Below the pieces are notes generated by a model. The model made no database searches. It had not been told where the DNA came from and saw nothing but the letters and a program-made list of their open reading frames with translations. Made by a program: the position numbers and the translations under genes. A DNA stretch of 64,000 bases from DAISKN01 sp963716925 (GTDB taxonomy: Bacteria > Acidobacteriota > Vicinamibacteria > Marinacidobacterales > SMYC01): contig CAVQUX010000024.1 in assembly GCA_963716925.1 (NCBI GenBank), positions 248,001 through 312,000 on the forward strand. The letters run 5' to 3'. Positions 55,277-64,000 of the stretch are shown here, piece after piece (positions within the stretch are counted from its first letter, which is position 1; every line of letters begins with the position of its first letter).

Positions 55277-57438
55277 TTGGCTCCCGTTCTGCGGAGATTA
55301 ACCGAGACGCCCGCGGCGGCCAAATCCGCACCGCTCCGAAGATGCTGGTCGAAGAATTCCTCCACCCGGCGGAAGAAGTCCCGAAGCACGTGCTCCCGGT
55401 GGAAGTAGTGAAACTCGCCCGGATAAACGACGAAGTCGAACACCTTCCCCTTCTTCGCGAGCTGGTCGACCAGCTTCACCGACTCGAGAAAAGGCACGTT
55501 CACGTCCGCGGTTCCATGAAGCACCAGAAGCGGACGTACGATCCGATCGATGCGCTCGATCGGCGCCGCCTGGAGATAGGCGGCGGGGTTCTCGCGAGGA
55601 TCGCCGAGCCGCCCTCCTACCCAGTTGCCGCCGGGATCGCGGAACCAGTCGCGGAAGTCCTGGACCCCGGCGACGTCGACGCCGCATCGAAAGAGCTCCG
55701 GGTCCCGGGTGAGCGCCTGGAGCGTCAGAAACCCTCCATAGCTCAGCCCCCAGATGCCGACGCGCTCGGTGTCGACGAACAGCAGGCTCTCGAGGTAAGG
55801 CACTCCCGCGGCGACGTCTTCGTAGTCCAGACCTCCCAGATCGCGGTAGGGCGCGAGGCGCCACTCCCGGCCGTATCCGACGCTGCCTCGGTAGTCGGGA
55901 GCGAGCACCACATAGCCGTGCTGCGCGAGGTACTGATGAAAGCCGTAGTAGACGGCGTAGTCCCGACGGACGTGCCAGCCGTCGTAGTTCTGCGCTATGC
56001 CGTCGCCGTGGATCCAGACGATCGCCGGATGCTTCCGCGATCGATCGAGGTCCTTTGGAACGAAGAGGTACGCGGGAACGTCTCGGCCATCGGTGGATGG
56101 GTAGTGGATCAGCTGCGGCTCGACGAGGCGCGCCCGATCCACGGTCGGCGGAAGCGATTGGGTGAGCTCGTGGGGAGCTCGGCTTACCGTATCAGCTGCC
56201 TCGTCCGTCTCGATCCATTGGAGATCGGCGGGGCGGCCGGGATCCGTGTGTTGGAAGAGGAGCCTCCGGCCGTCGGGAGACCAGCCCCCGGTCTCGTGCA
56301 CGAGGACGAAACCTCCCGCGTTGGTCGCCTGGGTGTTCGTTCCGCGTCCTTCGGTCAGCGTCGAGATCTTCGGCGTCGCCGGGTCGGAGACGTCGGCGAC
56401 CGCGAGGTGCCTCTGCCCCGGATGGGAGCGATTGGTATCAAACGCAAGCCGCGAGCTGTCCGGAGACCAGGAGTACCGGCTCACGTCTTCGCCATCCGCG
56501 GTGATCTTGTGAGCGGCTCCCCCCGAGCTCGAGATCACATGGAGGCTGTCCCAGCCGCTCGCGTCGGTCAGGAACGCGACCCACTTACCGTCGGGAGACG
56601 GCCGCGGCTCGGCCCCCAGGAACGAGAGGCTCCACCATTTCGGGTCGCTTTCGCGGTGCAGGGTTTGAACCGTCCCCGACACCACGTCGGCGGCGAGGAT
56701 CTCGCGCGATCGGTAGTCGTTGGAGAATCGCTCGAGCACCACGCGGGTGGCGTCGATCCATCGAGGCGACTCCTCGGACTGCGGGCTCGAGGCCACCGAA
56801 ACCACCCCTCCGCCCGAGACCGAGACGATGCCGACTTCGCCGGGCTCCTGCTCCAGGCGGCGAAACGAGATCTTCTCCCCCACGAACGGCTGAACGTCCT
56901 CTCGAGGCGTCGCCTGCGCGAAGCCGAACGCGAGCCGCTTCCCGTCGGGAGACCAGGCGAGCCCCGACTCGGAGACGAGCGTGACCGTGAGCCGCTTCTC
57001 GCGGCCGCCCTCGAGATCCTTCACCCAAATATCCCCGAGACGGAGGAACGCCAGCTCGGTGCCATCGGGCGAGAGACGGGCTTCCGACTCCGGCGCCACC
57101 GTTCCGAAGACCGCTCTCGGAGCGCTTCCCCGCTCCGGCGCCACCGACCAGAGCTCCCCTTCCCGCTCGAAGTAGATCGCCTTTCCGTCGCGGCTCCAGA
57201 ACGGATCGGACATGAGCCCGGCGGCGTAATCGGTGAGCGGCTCGGGCCAGCCCGAGACCCGGTCGACGACGTACAGGTTCTGAGCTCCCGCGCGATCCCA
57301 GAGGAACGCGACGCGGTCTCCCTCGGGAGACCAGACGGCACCCGAGGGATGCCGGATTGAAAGGAGCGTCTCGATGTCGAGTGTTCCTTCCGACGGAGCC
57401 CGGGCGGCGAGCAAGGCGAGAAGAACTACGGTTTTCAC
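55273..57438 (-). CDS. S9-family dipeptidyl peptidase IV-like serine peptidase, exported
   Basis: 721 residues. The N-terminal MKTVVLLALLAARAPSEG is a short signal peptide. A beta-propeller with repeats of the SPDGKWVAFLTD and SPDSSRLAFDTN type leads to the catalytic domain: Ser in WGLSYGGF near residue 564, Asp in HGTADVNVP, His in FHYFHREHV. Probably removes dipeptides from N-termini in the periplasm. The start is GTG 57438. Its stop overlaps the start of the Fur-family gene (ATGA 55273-55276), so the regulator is co-transcribed. Confidence 0.92.
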   Translation of the reverse strand: MKTVVLLALLAARAPSEGTLDIETLLSIRHPSGAVWSPEGDRVAFLWDRAGAQNLYVVDRVSGWPEPLTDYAAGLMSDPFWSRDGKAIYFEREGELWSVAPERGSAPRAVFGTVAPESEARLSPDGTELAFLRLGDIWVKDLEGGREKRLTVTLVSESGLAWSPDGKRLAFGFAQATPREDVQPFVGEKISFRRLEQEPGEVGIVSVSGGGVVSVASSPQSEESPRWIDATRVVLERFSNDYRSREILAADVVSGTVQTLHRESDPKWWSLSFLGAEPRPSPDGKWVAFLTDASGWDSLHVISSSGGAAHKITADGEDVSRYSWSPDSSRLAFDTNRSHPGQRHLAVADVSDPATPKISTLTEGRGTNTQATNAGGFVLVHETGGWSPDGRRLLFQHTDPGRPADLQWIETDEAADTVSRAPHELTQSLPPTVDRARLVEPQLIHYPSTDGRDVPAYLFVPKDLDRSRKHPAIVWIHGDGIAQNYDGWHVRRDYAVYYGFHQYLAQHGYVVLAPDYRGSVGYGREWRLAPYRDLGGLDYEDVAAGVPYLESLLFVDTERVGIWGLSYGGFLTLQALTRDPELFRCGVDVAGVQDFRDWFRDPGGNWVGGRLGDPRENPAAYLQAAPIERIDRIVRPLLVLHGTADVNVPFLESVKLVDQLAKKGKVFDFVVYPGEFHYFHREHVLRDFFRRVEEFFDQHLRSGADLAAAGVSVNLRRTGAN

Positions 57439-57468
57439 GAGACGCTTATCTTAACGCAAGCTCTCTTC

Positions 57469-57520
57469 TTGACAGAGACGAGAATCCGAACTAGTCTCCC
57501 TTAGATTATCTAAGGGAGGG
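57469..57520 (+). promoter_or_regulatory. promoter with overlapping PadR operator
   Basis: TTGACA (57469-57474) and TAGTCT (57492-57497) are 17 bases apart, a good sigma70 promoter. A perfect inverted repeat, CTCCCTTAGAT (57496-57506), one T, ATCTAAGGGAG (57508-57518), overlaps the -10 end, the start region and the ribosome-binding site (AAGGGAGGG, 57512-57520). A dimer bound here would block both transcription and translation of padR. Confidence 0.82.
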
Positions 57521-57526
57521 CCGTCG

Positions 57527-57859
57527 ATGCCGCCGCAGGGCTCGGAGCTTCTACATGGAACGCTGGAGCTCCTCGTTCTCCGTCTCGTCGAGGCGGAGCC
57601 GTTGAACGGCTACGCCATCGGCCGCCGCATCGAGGAGTTGACCGACGATGCGTTGAAGGTCGACGAAGGCTCCCTGTACCCCGCGCTCTACCGCATGGAA
57701 CGCCGCGGCTGGCTCCAGTCGTCCTGGGGCACCACGGAGAACAACCGCCGCGCCAAATTCTATCGCATCACCCGAAGCGGGAGAGACCGCCTGCACTCCC
57801 AGCGCGTGGAGTGGGCGGGGTTCCAGGCGGCGGTCCAGAAGATCCTGGAGTCTCCGTGA
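57527..57859 (+). CDS. PadR-family transcriptional regulator
   Basis: 110 residues with the PadR winged helix: SELLHGTLELLVLRLV, LNGYAIGRRIEELTDDAL, EGSLYPALYRMERRGWLQ, NNRRAKFYRITRSG. A paralogue of the regulator at 16918. The GTGA overlap with the next gene shows co-translation with the permease it is presumed to control, by binding the palindrome just upstream. Confidence 0.95.
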   Translation: MPPQGSELLHGTLELLVLRLVEAEPLNGYAIGRRIEELTDDALKVDEGSLYPALYRMERRGWLQSSWGTTENNRRAKFYRITRSGRDRLHSQRVEWAGFQAAVQKILESP

Positions 57860-60501
57860 GAACCCTCCGTTTGTGGCTGCGCGCTCTTCTCGATTCGTCC
57901 GCCGTCGAGGACGAGATCGAGGACGAGATACAGCTTCATCTCGATCTCCGGGCCCGCGACTATCGGAAGCGGGGCTATTCCGAGAAGGAAGCCCGCGACC
58001 TCGCCCGGAGGCGCTTTGGAGACGAGGTCCTGGTGAAGCGGCAGTGCCGCCGTCTTCTCATGGTCGAGAGAACCCGAGGAGGATACCCGCTCATGAGCAC
58101 CGTAATTCGCGAGATCCGGCACGGTCTTCGGTCGCTGGCGAAGACGAAAGGCTCGACCGCGGTCATGCTCTTCACCCTCGCCCTCGGTATCGGCGCCAAC
58201 ACCGCGATCTTCAGCGTGGTCGAAGGCGTGCTCCTGAGGCCCCTTCCCTATCCGGATCCCGACCGATTGGTGACGCTCTGGGAGAACGACCGACTCCGCG
58301 GCACGACGCAGGAGGGGTTCTCGCTGCCGGACTACCTCGACGTCAGCGACGGAAACGAAGTCTTCGACTCCATGGCGGCCTTCACTTTCGTCGCCACGAC
58401 CTGGACGTCGGAAGACGAGCAGCCGAGGCGCCTCTCCGCGGCGCGGGTGTCGGCATCGTTCACCGAGGTGCTCGGCGTTTTTCCTTCTCTCGGCCGGAGC
58501 TTCCGCGCGGAAGAGGACGGCGAGGGAAGCCCGCCGACCGTGATCCTGGGTCCCGATTTCTTTCGAACGCGCTTCGGCGCGAACGCCGAGGCTCTGGGAA
58601 CGCGCCTCGTTCTCGACGGCGTGTCGCGCGAGATCGTGGGGGTGATGCCCGAACGTTTCGAGTTCCCGTCCAGAGACGTCGCTCTCTACCTGCCTCTCGA
58701 GGCGCCGAGCGACGCTGCCCGCGGCAACCACGGCCTCTCCGTCGTCGCCCGCAGGAAAGCGGGGGTTCGGCTCGAGGAGGTGAACGCTCAGCTTTCGACG
58801 CTCGCGAGCCGCCTCGAGGCGGCCTACCCCGACGACAATGCGGGCCGCGGCATGTGGGGAGAGACTCTCTACCAGTCGACGGTGGGAGATTCCCGGCGCG
58901 GCCTCCTCCTTCTCTTCGCCGCCGTCGGTTTCGTGCTCCTCGTCGCCTGCGTCAACGTGGCCGGAATCCTCTCCTCGAGGGCCATCGCCCGCGGGAGAGA
59001 GCTCGCGATCCAGTCCGCTCTCGGTGCGAGCCGCTGGACCCTGATCCGGCAGCAGCTGCTCGAGAGTCTGACGCTTTCGTTCGCGGGCGGGCTCCTGGCG
59101 CTCGCGGTCGCCGCGGCCGCGCGACGCGCGCTCCTCGCGCTCGCGCCCACCAATCTGCCGCGCGCATCGAACGTCGAGACGAACGGCACGGTCCTTCTGT
59201 TCACCCTCGCCCTCTCCATCGCGGCGGCTCTCGTTTTCGGAGCTCTTCCCGCGCTCGCCGGATCTCGAGTGAACCTTCGGGGCTCGCTGGGATCGGCAAT
59301 CGGGGGGTCGAGCGGACGCCTTCGAAGGGCGCTCCTGGTGGGTGAGATCGCGCTCGCGGTGGTGCTGGTCTTCGGCGCCGGTCTGCTCATCCGAAGCTTC
59401 GTGCGGCTCGTCAGCGAGGATCCGGGTTTTGCCGCGACCAACGTCGTCTCCGTGGGCCTCAACCTTCCCGCTTCCCGCTATCCCCAGAGGTTCCCCGAGT
59501 GGCCGCGATGGAATCAGGTACGCGCGTTCCAGACCGAGCTTCTCGGGCAGATCTCGGAAACCCCCGGGGTCGAAGCCGCCGCCATCGCCATCAACACGCC
59601 CCTCGATGCCGGTTGGACGAGCCGATTCACCATCGAGGGCCGACCCGAGGTGGCTCCAGGTCAGGAGGACGAAGTTCGGGTTCGCACCGTCAGCTCCGGA
59701 TACTTCCGGACGGTGGGCCTTCCGATCCTTCGCGGCCGGGAGCTCTCGGAGGACGACGAGCGGCCGGACGCCCCCGCGGTCATCGTGGTGAACGAGGCCT
59801 TCGTGAAGCGGTACTTCCAGGACGAGGAGCCGCTCGGCGCGCGGGTGACGCAGTGGGACGTGACCCGCGAGATCGTCGGCATCGTGAAGAACGAGAAGTT
59901 CCGGGGCCTCGCAGAAGAAGTCCCGCCCGCGATCTACCCCACGTTCTCTCAAGCTCCTTTCCCCGAGTTCTTTCTTCTGGCTCGATCGAAGGACCGACCC
60001 GAAAGAGTCCTCGACGGGATCCGCGATACCGTCGGACGAATCGATCGAGAGCTCGCGCTCGGCGACGTGGCGACCCTCGACGAGCGAATCTCCGCGAGCG
60101 TCGCCGAGCCGCGGTTCACGATGACGGTCTTCGCGTTCTTCGCCGCTCTCGCCCTCGGCCTCGCCGCCGTCGGGATCTACGGGCTCATGTCCCAGGCCGT
60201 CGGACAACGGACCAGGGAGCTCGGGGTGCGCATGTCTTTGGGCGCGCGACCGAACGACGTGCTGGCGCTCGTCCTGGGAGAAGGCGCGCGGCTCTCGGCG
60301 CTGGGGATAGGGATCGGCGTCGTCCTCGCCGCTGGCGTCGCCCGGACGTTCGAGAGCTTCCTCTTCGGTGTCGACGAGCTCGACCCTCTGACTCTCGCTA
60401 CCGTGGTCGTGGTCGCCGCCGCCGCCGGACTCCTCGCCGCCTACCTGCCCGCAAGGCGCGCGAGCCGGATCGACCCGATACGAACGCTGAGACAGGAATA
60501 G
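57856..60501 (+). CDS. ADOP/MacB-like ABC transporter permease
   Basis: 881 residues, an intact version of the permease at 17289. The N-terminal ADOP segment (DEIEDEIQLHLDLRARDYRK) precedes helix 1 (AVMLFTLALGIGANTAIFSVV), a periplasmic MacB-like domain (LPDYLDVSDGN, GVMPERFEFPS), two central FtsX helices (GLLLLFAAVGFVLLVACVNV), a second periplasmic domain and the C-terminal FtsX helices ending ARRASRIDPIRTLRQE. These proteins are numerous in acidobacteria and are thought to act in export of lipids, peptides or antibiotics. No ATPase gene is adjacent. Confidence 0.94.
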   Translation: MRTLRLWLRALLDSSAVEDEIEDEIQLHLDLRARDYRKRGYSEKEARDLARRRFGDEVLVKRQCRRLLMVERTRGGYPLMSTVIREIRHGLRSLAKTKGSTAVMLFTLALGIGANTAIFSVVEGVLLRPLPYPDPDRLVTLWENDRLRGTTQEGFSLPDYLDVSDGNEVFDSMAAFTFVATTWTSEDEQPRRLSAARVSASFTEVLGVFPSLGRSFRAEEDGEGSPPTVILGPDFFRTRFGANAEALGTRLVLDGVSREIVGVMPERFEFPSRDVALYLPLEAPSDAARGNHGLSVVARRKAGVRLEEVNAQLSTLASRLEAAYPDDNAGRGMWGETLYQSTVGDSRRGLLLLFAAVGFVLLVACVNVAGILSSRAIARGRELAIQSALGASRWTLIRQQLLESLTLSFAGGLLALAVAAAARRALLALAPTNLPRASNVETNGTVLLFTLALSIAAALVFGALPALAGSRVNLRGSLGSAIGGSSGRLRRALLVGEIALAVVLVFGAGLLIRSFVRLVSEDPGFAATNVVSVGLNLPASRYPQRFPEWPRWNQVRAFQTELLGQISETPGVEAAAIAINTPLDAGWTSRFTIEGRPEVAPGQEDEVRVRTVSSGYFRTVGLPILRGRELSEDDERPDAPAVIVVNEAFVKRYFQDEEPLGARVTQWDVTREIVGIVKNEKFRGLAEEVPPAIYPTFSQAPFPEFFLLARSKDRPERVLDGIRDTVGRIDRELALGDVATLDERISASVAEPRFTMTVFAFFAALALGLAAVGIYGLMSQAVGQRTRELGVRMSLGARPNDVLALVLGEGARLSALGIGIGVVLAAGVARTFESFLFGVDELDPLTLATVVVVAAAAGLLAAYLPARRASRIDPIRTLRQE

Positions 60502-60889
60502 TGGAGACGGGTTCCCGAGACTCCTCGAGCCACACACTAATAATGTAGACGACTCCATCCGCATTGGAACGGGGGCGTGGAACGGAAACGCGTGATGGGA
60601 AAGAATTTGGGGCGGTTCGTCCCTGTGACGCCGGGTTTCTCGGTCGGCGGGCCGCAAGGCAGCTCGCCATCCCAATGTCTCGGTGCATTATCCCGCTTGC
60701 TTTGATCCGAGCTTAAGTTGTAATTTAATGTAACTTCAGGCGGTAAGGAAACTGAATGCATTCCGGGGTCCTCGACGTAATCCGAGGCTCCAGGTGCCGC
60801 CGAGAGCCAACCCGGACTTTCCCTTCTCTTCCGGTCGCCCTCTCCTTTTCGATGACGCCCGGTAGACGCTGGTTTCCAAGGAGGATCTC
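60502..60889 (+). promoter_or_regulatory. intergenic leader region with a weak promoter before the aminotransferase cluster
   Basis: 388 bases with no gene. A candidate promoter is TTGATC (60702-60707), 18 bases, TAATGT (60726-60731), in an AT-rich island unusual for this genome. The remaining leader of about 150 bases ends with AAGGAGG before the ATG at 60890. No riboswitch class was recognised. Confidence 0.4.
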
Positions 60890-62092
60890 ATGACCCTGTC
60901 ACGCCGCGCGTTCTTGCGCACCGTCAGCCCCGGGGCCGGCGTAATGTCGTCGGCGTTCATCGCCGCCCGAGGACGGGAGGCGCTCGAAGGTGAGTTCGGC
61001 TCCCTTCCCTCGCCGTTCATTCCCCCGCCCGACGCGGACGAGATTCGCATCAGCAGCAACGAGAACCCGATGGGGCCTGGTCCCTCGGCGGTCGCCGCGA
61101 TTCGCGAGAATCTCGGCGAGTCGAACCGCTATCCGATGAACAGCAAGATCACCGACTCCATGGTCGCGAACCGCATCGCCTCGCTCTACGGCGCGAAGCG
61201 GGAGAACGTGGTCCTCGCTCCCGGATCGACCGAGGTCCTGCGCAACTCCATCCGCGCGTTCTGCGCTCCGGATCGGCCGCTGGTGAGCGGCGAGTGCTCT
61301 TACGAGAACCCGGTCCGCGACGCGGAGTACTTCGGGGTCCCGGTGAAGACGGTCGCCATGCGGGAACAGGATCTCGGGCTCGACCTCGACAAGATGGCGG
61401 GGGCGGCGCTCGGTGCCGGCCTGGTCTTCCTCTGTAATCCGAACAACCCGACGGGCACGGCTCACGGCAGGACTGCGATCTCGGACTTCCTTCGCTACGT
61501 CTCCAAGGAATCGCCGTACACCTACGTCCTCATCGACGAGGCCTACAACGACTACGTCACCGATCCCAACTACTCGACCTCCGCCGAGTTCGCTCTCAAG
61601 TATCGGAACGTGTTCGTCAGCCGTACCTTTTCCAAGGCCTACGGCATGGCCGGGCTGCGGCAGGGCTATGCCGTAGGGGGCAAAGAGACCATCGCCAAGC
61701 TCTCCCCCTACAAGCTCACGTTCGGGACCAACGTCCTCGGCCTCGCCGCGGTGAGCGCATCGCTCGACGACCCGGCCCACCTCGCGAAGGAAATCGCCCG
61801 CAACACCGAGGCGCGGAAGTACACGCTCGATTTCTTCCGCGGCGCCGGCTACTGGGCGACGGACAGCCAGACGAACTTCATCTTCGTGAAGACCAACATG
61901 CCCGCGAAGCAGTTCCGCGAGGGATGCGCGAAGCTCAAGGTTCAGGTGGGCCGCGACTTCCCGCCTTACGAGAAGACGCACGCGCGGATCTCCATCGGGA
62001 CCATGGACGAGATGAAGCGGGCGACGGAAGTGTTCCGCCAGGTGCTGGGAGCGGCCCCGACGGACTCGGGCGCCCCTCAAGGAAAGAGCTAG
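60890..62092 (+). CDS. HisC-like class I/II aminotransferase with Tat signal, copy 1
   Basis: 400 residues. The twin-arginine start SRRAFLRTVSPGAGVMSSA suggests Tat export with the cofactor already bound. The body is a histidinol-phosphate aminotransferase-like fold: SSNENPMGPGPSAVAAIREN, LAPGSTEVLRNSI, FLCNPNNPTGTAHGR, LIDEAYNDYV and the PLP Lys in SRTFSKAYGMAGLRQGY. Amino-acid or amine substrate unknown; an exported PLP enzyme is unusual. A paralogue follows 49 bases downstream. Confidence 0.9.
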   Translation: MTLSRRAFLRTVSPGAGVMSSAFIAARGREALEGEFGSLPSPFIPPPDADEIRISSNENPMGPGPSAVAAIRENLGESNRYPMNSKITDSMVANRIASLYGAKRENVVLAPGSTEVLRNSIRAFCAPDRPLVSGECSYENPVRDAEYFGVPVKTVAMREQDLGLDLDKMAGAALGAGLVFLCNPNNPTGTAHGRTAISDFLRYVSKESPYTYVLIDEAYNDYVTDPNYSTSAEFALKYRNVFVSRTFSKAYGMAGLRQGYAVGGKETIAKLSPYKLTFGTNVLGLAAVSASLDDPAHLAKEIARNTEARKYTLDFFRGAGYWATDSQTNFIFVKTNMPAKQFREGCAKLKVQVGRDFPPYEKTHARISIGTMDEMKRATEVFRQVLGAAPTDSGAPQGKS

Positions 62093-62141
62093 GTGCGACA
62101 TGAAGAAATCACTTAACGAGACACGCAAGAAGGAGGCTGCC

Positions 62142-63320
62142 ATGTCGCTTTCGCGACGCGATTTCGTGAGGACTCTGGGCGTCGGCGCCGCGGGCGCTTA
62201 TGCGGCCACGTTCGTGAGCTCGCGCCGGCAGCAGGCGATCGCCTTCGCCGCCCAGACCGGCGTCCCCGCGAACCAGGTGATCAATCTCTCCAACAACGAG
62301 AACCCCATGGGCCCCGGCCAGAGCGTTCTCGACGCCATCGAGAGAGCGCTCGGACCGACCGGCGCTTCGGCGGGACGGTACCCGTTCGCGCTCAACCAGC
62401 CTCTCAACGAGCTGCTCGCGAAGAAGTGGGGCGTGAAGCCGGAGAACGTGATGGTCGGCGCCGGGTCGACGCAGATCCTGGTCAACGCCACGCACATCTA
62501 CACCGGGAAGGACAAGGCGTTGGTCGGGTCGCTGCCGACCTACGAGGAATGCTTCGGCTACGCGTCGCTCATCGGGAGCCGCACCAAGGCCGTTCCCCTC
62601 ACCGCCGACTTCCGGATGGATCTCGACAAGACGATGTACGCCCTGAAGGGCTCGGGGATGCTCTTCTACTGCAACCCCAATAACCCGGTCGCCACCCTGG
62701 TGAACCCGTCGGACTCGAAGGAGTTCCTCACCCGGGCGCTCAAGGCGAACAAGGACCTCCGAATTCTCGTCGACGAAGCCTACATCGACTACGTGACGAC
62801 ACCTGGTCACCAGACGATGATCCCCATGGCCATTCAGGAACCGAGGCTCATCGTCGCCCGCACGTTCTCGAAGGCCTACGGAATGGCCGGACTCCGCGTC
62901 GGCTACGCCATCGCTCACGAGAACACCATCAAGGAGCTCGACAAGTTCCACATGGGGAACACCATCTCGGGGTTGAGCTACAGCGCCGTGATCGCGGCGC
63001 TCCAGCGCGACGCCGCCGATCCCAGCTTCATTCCGAACGAGGGCAAGCGCAACGAGCAGGCCCGGGCGTTCATCTTGAAGTGGTTCGCCGACCGCGGCTA
63101 CAAGGCCACCGACGCCCAGGGCAACTTCACGTTCGTCGACGTGGCGATGCCGGTCGAGTACTTCCAGGCGGCCTGCGCCAAGGAAGGCGTCCTGGTCGGA
63201 CGTCCGTTCCCGCCGCTCTGGACGCACTGCCGCATCTCCATCGGGACGATGGACGAGATGCAGCGCGCCGCCCAGGTGTTCGACAAGGTGCTGACCGCGG
63301 CGAAGGCCCAGGCAGCCTAG
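62142..63320 (+). CDS. HisC-like class I/II aminotransferase with Tat signal, copy 2
   Basis: 392 residues. MSLSRRDFVRTLGVGAAGAY is a classical twin-arginine signal. The fold repeats that of copy 1: LSNNENPMGPGQSVLDAIER, VGAGSTQILVNATHI, YCNPNNPVATLVN, LVDEAYIDYV and ARTFSKAYGMAGLRVGYA with the PLP lysine. A longer frame begins at 62100, but the ATG at 62142 has AAGGAGG 6 bases upstream. Followed by an efficient terminator. Confidence 0.93.
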   Translation: MSLSRRDFVRTLGVGAAGAYAATFVSSRRQQAIAFAAQTGVPANQVINLSNNENPMGPGQSVLDAIERALGPTGASAGRYPFALNQPLNELLAKKWGVKPENVMVGAGSTQILVNATHIYTGKDKALVGSLPTYEECFGYASLIGSRTKAVPLTADFRMDLDKTMYALKGSGMLFYCNPNNPVATLVNPSDSKEFLTRALKANKDLRILVDEAYIDYVTTPGHQTMIPMAIQEPRLIVARTFSKAYGMAGLRVGYAIAHENTIKELDKFHMGNTISGLSYSAVIAALQRDAADPSFIPNEGKRNEQARAFILKWFADRGYKATDAQGNFTFVDVAMPVEYFQAACAKEGVLVGRPFPPLWTHCRISIGTMDEMQRAAQVFDKVLTAAKAQAA

Positions 63321-63340
63321 CCGATTCCGTTCGCTTCCAG

Positions 63341-63382
63341 GGCTGCCGCCTTCCGCGAGGAGGGCGGCAGCCTTTTTCTTTT
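63341..63382 (+). terminator. rho-independent terminator after the aminotransferase pair
   Basis: Perfect 10-base arms GGCTGCCGCC (63341-63350) and GGCGGCAGCC (63363-63372), an 12-base loop, and a following TTTTTCTTTT. Confidence 0.92.
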
Positions 63383-63393
63383 CGGAGACCCCC

Positions 63394-64000
63394 ATGCAGC
63401 GAAGAGAGTTTCTCCAGACCGTCGCTTTCGCAGCGCCGCTCGTGAGAACCATCCAGGGGCCTGCTCCCAGGATCGACATCCACAACCACTTCTATCCGGG
63501 GTCTTACTTCGAGATGATCCGCGAGCTCGGAGCGCCGGACTACCGGTTCGCGACCGACGCCTCCGGCGCCACCACCATCGAGTTCCGGGGAACGCGGTTC
63601 TTCGGAGTTCAGCCGCCCATGACGGACGCCGCGCTCCGCATCGAGGAGATGGACCGCGTCGGCGTCGATGTCCAGGTGCTCTCGCTCTCGGTCCCGAACG
63701 TGTACTTCGCCGCGGAGGAACGCGAGCCCGAGATCGCCCGGAAGACCAATGACGCCTATGCGGAGCTCGTCGCTCGACACCCGCGTCGATTCAAAGCCCT
63801 CGCTTCCATTCCCATGGACGTCCCCGACGAAGCTCCGAAAGAGCTCGCGAGGGCGCTCGACGAGCTGAAGCTCCAGGGAGTCCTGCTCCTGAGCCACATC
63901 CGGGGAAAGCCGCTCACCGATCCGCGATTTCGTCCGTTCTTCGAGGAAGCCGACCGCCGGCGCCTCTTCGTTCTAATCCACCCGATGCTCCCCGTCGGGA
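63394..64000 (+). CDS. amidohydrolase (ACMSD-like), Tat-type signal, truncated by the window end
   Basis: At least 202 residues before the window ends. The N-terminus MQRREFLQTVAFAAPLVRTI has a twin-arginine signal. The fold is a TIM-barrel amidohydrolase of the aminocarboxymuconate-semialdehyde decarboxylase type: metal-binding IDIHNHFYPGSYF, LRIEEMDRVGVDVQVLSLS, RHPRRFKALASIPM and FVLIHPMLPVG with a further metal His. Substrate unknown. Although a terminator separates it from the aminotransferases, the shared Tat export suggests a common periplasmic pathway. No stop codon within the window. Confidence 0.88.
   Translation, partial: MQRREFLQTVAFAAPLVRTIQGPAPRIDIHNHFYPGSYFEMIRELGAPDYRFATDASGATTIEFRGTRFFGVQPPMTDAALRIEEMDRVGVDVQVLSLSVPNVYFAAEEREPEIARKTNDAYAELVARHPRRFKALASIPMDVPDEAPKELARALDELKLQGVLLLSHIRGKPLTDPRFRPFFEEADRRRLFVLIHPMLPVG

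Noticed and set aside
60700..60735. AT-rich near-palindrome (AAGTT...AACTT) as operator
   Set aside because: Arms are only 5 bases and imperfect beyond that; more likely simply a promoter-associated AT-rich patch.

Overview
The window looks like a chromosomal segment of a GC-rich Gram-negative bacterium, most likely an acidobacterium or close relative. This is inferred from gene content, not from a marker gene. The pointers are two PadR-regulated ADOP/MacB-like permease genes, several exported S9, M61, M19 and BNR/sortilin-type proteins, a DUF4388 protein next to a PilZ protein, large multi-PAS hybrid kinases and Tat-exported aminotransferases. Coding density is high, both strands are used, and no rRNA, tRNA, CRISPR array or intact mobile element was seen.

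Layout. 1-2400: accessory edge with a type II toxin-antitoxin pair, a membrane protein, about 800 bases of poorly coding DNA and a decayed tyrosine-recombinase tail. 2401-16900: exported dipeptidase, HEAT-cyclophilin fusion, ferredoxin-MBL protein, MASE1 hybrid kinase, YggT protein, NFACT-R protein, BNR giant, phosphatase, deacetylase, and the pair epmA-efp. 16918-19890: PadR plus a frameshifted permease. 19887-25936: rRNA methyltransferase (frameshifted), M3 oligopeptidase, exonuclease III, then ahcY and a GNAT enzyme. 25986-31556: DUF2911-like protein, a frameshifted NUDIX gene, aroC, and upstream of aroC on the same strand a PafA/Dop-family enzyme and a tiny Pup/UBact-like protein ending in Gly-Gly-Gly-Glu, preceded by a frameshifted class III aminotransferase. 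31590-36302: aldolase, DprE1/DprE2-like pair, membrane protein with a small partner, VapBC-like pair. 36322-46629: S9 peptidase, map, methyltransferase, M61 peptidase, tpx, a repeat-rich gap, M14-like deacylase, VWA protein. 46647-54790: six-PAS hybrid kinase, Crp/Fnr regulator, membrane protein, sialidase-like protein, DUF4388-REC-GAF protein and PilZ protein. 54797-60501: Fur-family regulator, S9 peptidase, PadR with a clear operator and an ADOP permease. 60890-64000: two paralogous Tat-exported HisC-like aminotransferases and an amidohydrolase cut by the window end.

The most notable system is the Pup/UBact-like modifier (29986-30141) followed by a PafA/Dop-family enzyme (28271-about 29941) whose fold is interrupted by about 100 residues containing strongly hydrophobic, probably membrane-spanning segments. 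No proteasome subunit or Mpa/ARC ATPase is in the window. This suggests a membrane-tethered pupylation-like system. The modifier is too short for ordinary gene calling, and the enzyme's true N-terminus, carrying the GxETEY motif, lies upstream of its first standard start codon.

A second window-wide pattern is a -10-like hexamer exactly 6 bases before the start codon of at least eight genes, pointing to leaderless transcripts. A third is four single-base frameshifts in otherwise well-conserved genes, one of them in a C-run, which may be assembly errors.
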